DNA of 10,362 bases. It comes from Clostridiales bacterium. Lineage in GTDB: Bacteria; Bacillota; Clostridia; Oscillospirales; JAAYXM01. This document shows, in pieces, positions 1 to 4,881 of the stretch. The stretch is from assembly GCA_012515925.1 (NCBI GenBank), contig JAAYXM010000101.1:1-10362 (forward strand), in the 5' to 3' direction. A program made the position numbers and the translations under genes. The notes under the pieces are model-generated. The model had not been told where the DNA came from, ran no database searches, and was given only the letters and a program-made list of their open reading frames with translations. The first letter of the stretch is position 1; every line of letters starts with the position of its first letter.

Positions 1-195
1 CATATGCCTTGCCGTGGACTCCTCCGCGCTTCCGCGTTTTTCTCGGTACCCGTTTTGGTGCAGCCGCATCTCCTCAAGCGCCTTGTAAACCGCGTCTCTT
101 TTCCGGTATAGAACTTTGTAGGTACTCACAAACCATAACACAATCAAGGATAGCGTGCTGATTCCGGCAATGCCGTAAGCAATAGCGTTGTCCAT
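1..195 (-). CDS. Small N-terminally anchored membrane protein, partial (C-terminus off left edge)
   Basis: Reading the minus strand from ATG at 195, 65 codons stay open to base 1 and the frame is still open at the window edge. An AGGAG ribosome binding site lies at 210-206, ten bases before the start. The protein begins MDNAIAYGIAGISTLSLIVL, and residues about 5-25 form one hydrophobic membrane segment. A basic stretch follows (KVLYRKRDAVYKALEEM), then a charged, probably helical and cytoplasmic tail. There is no cleavable signal-peptide pattern. The single anchor followed by a charged helix is loosely reminiscent of LemA-like proteins, but no LemA motif can be verified in the part visible, so no function is assigned. 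It is divergent from the response regulator gene, and its promoter sits directly beside the 21-bp-period repeats, so it is a good candidate target of that regulator (inference). Confidence 0.72.
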   Translation of the reverse strand, partial: MDNAIAYGIAGISTLSLIVLWFVSTYKVLYRKRDAVYKALEEMRLHQNGYREKRGSAEESTARHM

Positions 196-231
196 ACATT
201 GCCCGCTCCTCTCATCCGTGGCATCAGAGAT

Positions 232-260
232 ATTTTAACAGAATTAAGCAATGAAAACCG
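232..260 (-). promoter_or_regulatory. Candidate promoter for the leftward small membrane protein gene
   Basis: On the minus strand a good -10 element TAAAAT lies at 237-232. Seventeen bases upstream the only possible -35 is the poor match CGGTTT (260-255). A good -10 with a weak -35 is the usual layout of an activator-dependent promoter. The direct repeats at 261-297 lie immediately upstream of this -35, where a class II type activator would bind. The start site would be near 225, giving a leader of about 30 bases. Confidence 0.45.
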
Positions 261-265
261 TTTTC
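253..265. promoter_or_regulatory. 13-bp perfect palindrome, candidate operator
   Basis: GAAAAC-C-GTTTTC is a perfect inverted repeat with a single central base. It covers the candidate -35 of the leftward gene (255-260) and overlaps the first bases of the direct repeat at 261. It does not fit the catabolite-responsive element consensus, because the central CG dinucleotide is out of place. A protein bound here would touch the leftward promoter directly. No binding protein can be named. Confidence 0.35.
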
Positions 266-297
266 GGCACGAAATGCATGTTTTTTGCCGTGAAATG
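261..297. promoter_or_regulatory. Pair of direct repeats with 21-bp period, candidate LytTR regulator binding site
   Basis: The 16-base elements at 261-276 (TTTTCGGCACGAAATG) and 282-297 (TTTTTGCCGTGAAATG) agree at 12 of 16 positions and start exactly 21 bp apart, two turns of the helix. LytTR regulators such as AgrA and ComE are known to bind pairs of 9-bp direct repeats with about 12 bp between them, which is the same 21-bp period. The repeats lie between the promoters of the leftward gene and the regulator operon, just upstream of the weak leftward -35 and 12 bp upstream of the rightward -35. The bases do not closely match the AgrA 9-bp consensus, so the assignment rests on spacing and context. 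Confidence 0.45.
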
Positions 298-309
298 TAA
301 AATTCAAGA

Positions 310-338
310 TTGAGATATGGTCTCTTTTATGCTAATAT
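310..338 (+). promoter_or_regulatory. Sigma-A type promoter of the response regulator-kinase operon
   Basis: TTGAGA (310-315) is followed after exactly 17 bases by TAATAT (333-338), a near-consensus housekeeping promoter. The start site would be near 345, about 25 bases ahead of the ATG at 370. Because the promoter covers 310-338, the upstream TTG start at 310 cannot be the translation start. Confidence 0.75.
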
Positions 339-369
339 AGGTTTAAATTTAACTGCGCGGAGAAAAAAC

Positions 370-1089
370 ATGATGAGAATAGCCGTGTGCGATGACGATT
401 TGCGGGAGCTCGCCCGGGCTTCCGACTTGTTAAACCAATACAGAGCCCAAAAAAACGCCGCACTTAAGTACGACACTTTTTCCAATGCCTTAGAGCTTCT
501 TGACGCCATGAAAAGGCATGCCTATGATGTTTTGCTTCTTGACGTAATGATGCCCGGGTTAGACGGGCTTGCGGCCGCGCAGGAAATACGCGGCTTTGAT
601 ACTGAGGTTAAGATTATTTTTCTGTCCTCGTCGCCGGAATTCGCGGTGGACAGTTACGCAGTTTCCGCCCATTACTATCTGCTCAAGCCCGGCACATCCG
701 ATAAGCTGTTTGCCCTGTTGGACGGGGTTTTGGCGGAGAAAAGCCGGGCGGCGGAGACTTTATGTATCCGCCAGCCTTCGGGTCTGATGCGGCTTCCTTT
801 GGGGCGGATTGAGTTTTTGGAGGTTTGCGGCAAAAAGCTGATGTTCCACTCTGAAGACGGGAGCATAAAGGAAATACGCGGCGCGATTTCGGATTACGAA
901 AGCAGGCTGCCGGACAGATTCATAAAGGTTCACCGTTCATTTATCGTTAACATGGAGTACATAGAAACGTTAAACGCGCGGGAGATTATAACCTGCGCGG
1001 GCAGGATTGTGCCGGTTTCGAGACTTCTATACAATAAAGTCAGGGAAGCCTATATGCAGTTTCTGTTTGACGAGAAAGGAGTGGAATAA
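370..1089 (+). CDS. LytTR-family response regulator (AgrA/ComE-like)
   Basis: A 239-residue transcription factor of a two-component system. Residues about 3-120 form a receiver domain, with the acidic pocket D8-D10 (CDDD), the phospho-acceptor D58 in DVLLLDVMMPGLDG, the conserved S86/S87 region and K106 in the LLKP motif. Residues about 135-235 form a LytTR DNA-binding domain, recognisable from FLEVCGKK, the block DRFIKVHRSFIVN and the final VSR; the Asn and Arg of the last two blocks match DNA-contacting positions in AgrA. The start was set at ATG 370 (MMRIAV) because GGAG at 359-362 lies seven bases upstream and the promoter occupies 310-338; an immediately following ATG at 373 is equally possible. 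The stop overlaps the kinase start. The likely partner is that kinase, and likely targets are the divergent small membrane protein gene and its own operon (inference). Confidence 0.95.
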   Translation: MMRIAVCDDDLRELARASDLLNQYRAQKNAALKYDTFSNALELLDAMKRHAYDVLLLDVMMPGLDGLAAAQEIRGFDTEVKIIFLSSSPEFAVDSYAVSAHYYLLKPGTSDKLFALLDGVLAEKSRAAETLCIRQPSGLMRLPLGRIEFLEVCGKKLMFHSEDGSIKEIRGAISDYESRLPDRFIKVHRSFIVNMEYIETLNAREIITCAGRIVPVSRLLYNKVREAYMQFLFDEKGVE

Positions 1090-2375
1090 TGGCTGACGCG
1101 CTGGTTCTCGTCAATTCCACCCTTGTTTATTTATACGGCTTTTTCCTTAACGTGAGCTTTACGGGCGGCTGCAAAACAAAAAGAGAGCGCCATATTATCG
1201 GTATTCTTTGTCTTTCAATCTGGATTGCGCAGGTTTTAAGCTGGAAGCTCTTCGGCTTTACGTTCACATGGCGGATTTATCCGGTTATTTCGCACATTCC
1301 GCTCATGCTGACTTTGGTTTTTGTCCTGAAAAAGCCGTTTGGCATAAGCGCGGCAAGCCTGCTGACGGCTTATTTCTGCTGCCAGATACCGCGTTGGGTC
1401 GCCACGATATTTTTCGAGCTGTTCGACACCGAAATCGCGTATCAGGCAAGCTACAGCGTGGCTATAATCCCCATATTCTTTTTATTGAAAAAATACTTTG
1501 CTGACGCGGCACACAAGGCGATGTCCTATTCCAAAACCTCGCTTATGCTGCTCGGCGTGCTGCCGCTGTTTTACTACCTGTTTGATTACATAACCCGCAT
1601 ATACACGAATATCCTGTATGACGGCATACGCATGATTAGCGAGTTTCTGCCCGCCTCCATGGCGCTGTTTTATGTTGTGTTCGTCACGGCCTATCATAAC
1701 GAGGTTCAAAGGCGCAATAAAACAGAGCTTCAAAACTCCATGCTCGCCATGCAGTTCGAGGCGGCGAAAAATGAAATGACTACGCTTATGCAGATGCGTG
1801 AGCAGACCGCGGCACTCCGCCACGATATGCGTCACCATTTTATGATGATAAACGGATACTTAGACAGCTGCGAATACGAAAAGGCCGCGTTGTACATAAA
1901 TGAAGCCGCTCATGATATCGAAAGGATTACGCCGAAGCGCTACTGCGAAAACACGGCGATCAACCTGGTTCTTTCCTCATATAACAAAAAGGCCGAAAAT
2001 CTCGGCGTGGCTTTGAGCATTGAGGCGGATATCCCGGATAATCTTCCGTTTTCCGAAACGGCTCTCTGCACCCTTATTTCGAACGGTCTCGAAAACGCGC
2101 TTAACGCCGCCGCGAGTCTTCCCGACGGCAAACAAAAAAGAGTCCGCGTTAACTGCCAGACTCATAAGGGGAATTTGCTTATTTATATAAAAAACCCGTA
2201 TCAGGGAGAAATCACGTTTCGTGACAATCTGCCGGCAAGCGAGCGCCCGGGTCACGGCTTCGGCGTAAAGAGCATAAAGCTTATCGCGGATATGCACGGC
2301 GGCCTATGCTCCTTTGACGCAAAGGATAACACCTTTACGCTAAAGGTTGTTTTGCCTGTCGGCAGTCGAAAATAA
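1089..2375 (+). CDS. GHKL sensor histidine kinase (AgrC-like, HPK10 type)
   Basis: A 428-residue membrane histidine kinase. Residues 1-205 are strongly hydrophobic, with about six or seven membrane segments (roughly 5-24, 36-55, 62-80, 86-104, 120-136, 150-168, 185-202), as in AgrC-type peptide or ligand sensors. A coiled stretch from about 205-240 leads to the H box LRHDMRHH; H245 of the RHD motif is the expected phosphorylated residue. The ATPase domain (about 285-425) has the N box LISNGLENALNAA (N332, N336) and the G box GHGFGVKSI (G389, G391). No separate D-type box is visible, as is usual for this class. The ATG at 1089 overlaps the regulator stop as TAATG, and AAAGGAG at 1075-1081 lies seven bases upstream, so the two are translationally coupled. 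The signal is unknown: no AgrB- or AgrD-like gene is present in the window. Confidence 0.93.
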   Translation: MADALVLVNSTLVYLYGFFLNVSFTGGCKTKRERHIIGILCLSIWIAQVLSWKLFGFTFTWRIYPVISHIPLMLTLVFVLKKPFGISAASLLTAYFCCQIPRWVATIFFELFDTEIAYQASYSVAIIPIFFLLKKYFADAAHKAMSYSKTSLMLLGVLPLFYYLFDYITRIYTNILYDGIRMISEFLPASMALFYVVFVTAYHNEVQRRNKTELQNSMLAMQFEAAKNEMTTLMQMREQTAALRHDMRHHFMMINGYLDSCEYEKAALYINEAAHDIERITPKRYCENTAINLVLSSYNKKAENLGVALSIEADIPDNLPFSETALCTLISNGLENALNAAASLPDGKQKRVRVNCQTHKGNLLIYIKNPYQGEITFRDNLPASERPGHGFGVKSIKLIADMHGGLCSFDAKDNTFTLKVVLPVGSRK

Positions 2376-2393
2376 CGCACCGATTAACTTTTT

Positions 2394-2427
2394 CGCCCGG
2401 CGCTTAAAAACGCCGGGCGAATTTTTT
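2394..2427 (+). terminator. Rho-independent terminator of the regulator-kinase operon
   Basis: A perfect 9-bp G/C-only stem, CGCCCGGCG (2394-2402) with CGCCGGGCG (2411-2419), encloses an 8-base loop and is followed by AA and six T. It lies 18 bases after the kinase stop. The T run touches the stop codon of the convergent minus-strand gene (2426-2428), so the two operons meet tail to tail with no spare sequence. In the leftward direction the hairpin is followed by AAAAAG rather than T, so it should terminate efficiently only rightward transcription. Confidence 0.92.
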
Positions 2428-3760
2428 ATGTAATCATCGGGTCGATAGTTTCCGCGGCCTTGTCGCGCAGATACTCCATTGTCCCGGACGGTGAAAAGCA
2501 CCAGTCGTCCCCCGTCTCGAATCCGCCGTTTTCCGAAAAGGCTTCGATATTGGGCAGATACTGCATCGCGGCGTCCTGATACGCCATAATCAGCATATGA
2601 CAGTCCTTATATTTTTCCTTCAGATACAGCGCCGCTTCCACAAACATCTCCCCGGGGAAAAACACCATTAATATATTCCCCATGCGCGCGACGCAAATCT
2701 CCGTATCATATGTTCCGTCCCCGTAATTTTCGGCAAGCACAAGCTTTTCGGTGACGCTTATCAGCTTGCTCGAGCCGATTGCGCCGCTTTTATAATCTGA
2801 TATGTACCCGTCATAGCTTTCTTTATCTTTTGATTCGTACAGCGAGGGCTTAATCGGGATTTTTACATCGGATATGCTGACCTTAATTTTTTTTATATCT
2901 GCCGGCTTTGCGGTATCATAGCTTTTTATAACGGCATCCGCGACACGGCTTCCCAGCACCGTCGCGTCGTTTAACGGAGTTGTAACCGCGTACTTTCCCG
3001 GGCTGATGTTGCCCGCGCAGCCCTGCAGGAAAACCGCGGGCGCGTTAAACCTCATCTCAAGTGTTTCCCGCGCGAAGCCCGGATAGTCCCAGCAAATCTC
3101 CTTCGCGGAGCTGTGGCTTGTGGCGTGACACGCGTAATTGAATATGACCCCGCAAAGCTCTCCGCTTATTTTTTCAAACCATACACATTCGACACGAGGG
3201 TCGACAAGCCCCTCCGGCGCGTTTACGAGCGCCTCGGGCACCCGCCTTCCGAACCTTATACCGATTGAGCCGTCCTCGCGCAGCACCCTGCGGTTGCTCG
3301 CGACATGCTTTACAAATCCCGTCGAGGTCTTTAGCCTGACGGGATTTAAGTTTTCCGCCGCGGCTTTTGCCGCCGCGGCGCAGCGTTCAAGAAAATATGA
3401 ATAATACCCGTCGTCGAATAAGGACAACGAATACCTGTTCAACATACTGTTCGCGTCGTTGTGCAGATACGGCGTCGAATGGCTGTGCGAGGCATTTACG
3501 AAAATATTTTCCTTTGATATCCCCGACGCGTCCGAAACCGCGGCGCGGATATCGCTTACGGTTTTTTTAAACAACGAAAGGACATCCGCGGAAACAACCG
3601 CGAATCCGATATCATAGCGCCGGATTATACATACCCTGACATTTAACGGCGAATGAATTATATCCGCAAAGTTGTTGATACGGCACGTGGTAAGCGTGCC
3701 CTGCTTCGGGGTGGTATCCGCCGTCCCGAAACCCGCCAGAACCGTGTTTTCCGAATTCAT
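2426..3760 (-). CDS. Neutral/alkaline ceramidase-family amidase homologue, cytoplasmic
   Basis: A 444-residue protein resembling the catalytic part of neutral ceramidases (zinc amidases that cleave an N-acyl bond). Visible motifs in order: AGFGTADTTP at 9-18; NASHSHSTP with H92-x-H94; SNRR at 155-158; NYACHATSH with H212; GCAGNISPG with S253; FPGEMFVEA with E371; QYLPNIEAF with Y401. In characterised neutral ceramidases the zinc ligands are two His, a Glu and a Tyr, and the nucleophile is the Ser of a GDVSPN motif; here GNISP occupies that place, so the active site appears complete. Known enzymes are secreted and have an additional C-terminal domain; this one has no signal peptide and is shorter, so it probably acts inside the cell and not on membrane ceramide. 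The ATG lies 3 bases after the AraC gene stop, with GGGAAG inside that gene's end as a weak ribosome site, indicating translational coupling. The substrate is unknown; deacylation of an imported amino-sugar product is a guess. Confidence 0.82.
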   Translation of the reverse strand: MNSENTVLAGFGTADTTPKQGTLTTCRINNFADIIHSPLNVRVCIIRRYDIGFAVVSADVLSLFKKTVSDIRAAVSDASGISKENIFVNASHSHSTPYLHNDANSMLNRYSLSLFDDGYYSYFLERCAAAAKAAAENLNPVRLKTSTGFVKHVASNRRVLREDGSIGIRFGRRVPEALVNAPEGLVDPRVECVWFEKISGELCGVIFNYACHATSHSSAKEICWDYPGFARETLEMRFNAPAVFLQGCAGNISPGKYAVTTPLNDATVLGSRVADAVIKSYDTAKPADIKKIKVSISDVKIPIKPSLYESKDKESYDGYISDYKSGAIGSSKLISVTEKLVLAENYGDGTYDTEICVARMGNILMVFFPGEMFVEAALYLKEKYKDCHMLIMAYQDAAMQYLPNIEAFSENGGFETGDDWCFSPSGTMEYLRDKAAETIDPMIT

Positions 3761-3763
3761 TTT

Positions 3764-4642
3764 CTATCTTCCCGTTTCCGTTTGCTTTCTCGGTTTTCTG
3801 AGTTTTCTTATTACGCTCGGCTGGTAACCCGTGATATTGTTAAAAACCCTGCAGAAATTTACCGCGTCGCCGAAGCCGCAGATATCGGCAATCTCATACA
3901 TCGTCATATCGGTGCTTTCGAGCAGTTCGCAGGCACGCAGCACGCGCAGCAGGTAGACATATTTTATAAGCGTCTTGCCCGTAAGCTGCTTGAATATGAA
4001 GTTAAACGCGGTGGATGACATTAAAGCCTCTCTGCAAATGTCCCCGTATCTGATTTTCCCGGTATAATGCTCGTTTATATATTCAAACGTGGTGAGTATC
4101 GCGGTATGGTATTTTTCGAATATCTTCCTGTTTTCTTCGGACAGGCTTGACTCGTAATGCATAACGATATTCCGGAGCAGGCTCTTTATTTTCTCCTCCA
4201 GTCCCGCGGTGAGCGTCTTTTCGTTCTGGTATTCATCGTATGTCTCACCCAGCAGGCATTCAATTTCCTCCAAATGGCGGCCTGAAAAATACATACACGG
4301 GTCAATGCTTTTAAGGTTCATCAGAAGCGGCGTCAGATAAGTCAGCATAAACAGCAGGTTGTTCTCTAACGTGCCGAGCACGCTCCGCCAGTATTCCTGC
4401 GAGAAGTCGCATGCCAGAAGGTCGAAGGAATTGAGCGGCGCGTCTATTCCGTGCTCGAAGTACGGGGGCACGATAAAAATACTCCCCTGCTTCTGCTCCG
4501 TGACAATACCGTTGTACGAATGAAAAATAGAGCCGCGTCGCACATACCAGAGCTGAACGAAGTTATGGATATGCATGGGGGTATTAATGTCATAATAGTT
4601 TCTTTTGATGCAGAATTTGAAGTTTGCCGTGCCCTTATACAT
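3764..4642 (-). CDS. AraC-family transcriptional regulator with N-terminal cupin-like sensor domain
   Basis: A 292-residue regulator. Residues about 15-80 form the AraC-type cupin-like ligand-binding fold (MHIHNFVQLWYV, then IVPPYFEHGID). A helical linker runs over about 95-180. The C-terminal HTH pair covers about 190-285: first helix-turn-helix around IRYGDICREALMSSTAFNFIF (up to the LTGKTL turn), second around MYEIADICGFGDAVNFCRVF, ending with the signature NITGYQPS. A GTG at 4654 would add four residues, but AGGTG (4656-4652) sits nine bases upstream of ATG 4642 and nothing comparable precedes the GTG, so the ATG is preferred. It is first in an operon with the ceramidase-family gene and divergent from the giant lyase gene. 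AraC proteins of this layout commonly sense a sugar or glycan product and activate neighbouring degradation genes; control of both flanking transcripts is inferred. Confidence 0.93.
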   Translation of the reverse strand: MYKGTANFKFCIKRNYYDINTPMHIHNFVQLWYVRRGSIFHSYNGIVTEQKQGSIFIVPPYFEHGIDAPLNSFDLLACDFSQEYWRSVLGTLENNLLFMLTYLTPLLMNLKSIDPCMYFSGRHLEEIECLLGETYDEYQNEKTLTAGLEEKIKSLLRNIVMHYESSLSEENRKIFEKYHTAILTTFEYINEHYTGKIRYGDICREALMSSTAFNFIFKQLTGKTLIKYVYLLRVLRACELLESTDMTMYEIADICGFGDAVNFCRVFNNITGYQPSVIRKLRKPRKQTETGR

Positions 4643-4651
4643 TAAGGGCGA

Positions 4652-4656
4652 CACCT
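4652..4656 (-). promoter_or_regulatory. Ribosome binding site that decides the AraC start
   Basis: On the minus strand AGGTG (4656-4652) is nine bases upstream of ATG 4642. It overlaps the alternative GTG start at 4654-4652, which itself lacks any purine-rich element upstream. This favours the 292-residue form. Confidence 0.6.
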
Positions 4657-4683
4657 GAAGTTTTTCGTAGTTGATTTGTCACA

Positions 4684-4704
4684 CCCCCCCCGTCTCTTAA
4701 GACG
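4684..4704 (-). other. G8 homopolymer tract beside a small hairpin in the AraC leader
   Basis: On the minus strand a hairpin CGTCT-TAAG-AGACG (4704-4691) runs directly into eight consecutive G (4691-4684). Both lie in the predicted untranslated leader of the AraC gene, about 42 bases upstream of its ATG. The hairpin has no T tract after it, so it is not an ordinary terminator. A G8 run is unusual in this otherwise A/T-rich region and could change length by slippage; an effect on translation or on promoter spacing is only a possibility. Confidence 0.4.
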
Positions 4705-4714
4705 CCGTAATAAG

Positions 4715-4742
4715 AATATAACACATATGACTCAAAACACAA
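4715..4742 (-). promoter_or_regulatory. Candidate promoter of the AraC-amidase operon
   Basis: On the minus strand TTGTGT (4742-4737) is followed after 16 bases by TATATT (4720-4715). The predicted start site near 4708 gives a leader of about 66 bases that contains the hairpin and G8 tract. Confidence 0.5.
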
Positions 4743-4779
4743 TAGCGCATATAAAAAAATGTAAAATCTGCAAAGATAT

Positions 4780-4830
4780 AATTGTTGTAAATACAATTCG
4801 GCATGTTAAAATTGTATTAGAGGTAATTGT
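4780..4830. promoter_or_regulatory. Cluster of AATTGT/ACAATT half-sites, candidate operator
   Basis: AATTGT occurs at 4780-4785, 4810-4815 and 4825-4830, and its complement ACAATT at 4793-4798. The middle pair extends to a 9-bp inverted repeat, AATACAATT (4790-4798) with AATTGTATT (4810-4818), separated by 11 bases. The cluster overlaps the rightward promoter of the lyase gene. Some recurrence is expected in A/T-rich DNA, but four copies in 51 bases over a promoter between an AraC gene and its probable target fit an operator. Which protein binds is not shown by the sequence. Confidence 0.42.
4785..4812 (+). promoter_or_regulatory. Candidate promoter of the giant lyase gene
   Basis: TTGTAA (4785-4790), 16 bases, then TAAAAT (4807-4812). 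The start site would be near 4819, giving a leader of about 63 bases before the ATG at 4882. Both elements lie inside the AATTGT half-site cluster, so regulator binding and polymerase binding would overlap. Confidence 0.5.
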
Positions 4831-4881
4831 CAGAAGCGCTCGAAATTACTGCAAAAAGCATGTTATCAGGAGGAGAAAGAT

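Noticed and set aside
253..265. Catabolite-responsive element (cre)
   Set aside because: The palindrome centre is a single C between GAAAAC and GTTTTC, which does not fit the conserved central CG spacing of cre sites.
310..369. TTG start at 310 that would add 20 residues to the response regulator
   Set aside because: The stretch contains the -35 and -10 elements (310-338), has no ribosome binding site, and the added residues do not belong to a receiver domain. ATG 370 has GGAG seven bases upstream.
2394..2427. Use of the hairpin as a bidirectional terminator
   Set aside because: In the leftward direction the stem is followed by AAAAAG and not by T residues, so only rightward termination is supported.
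4643..4654. GTG start at 4654 for the AraC regulator
   Set aside because: No ribosome site precedes it, while AGGTG is well placed for ATG 4642.
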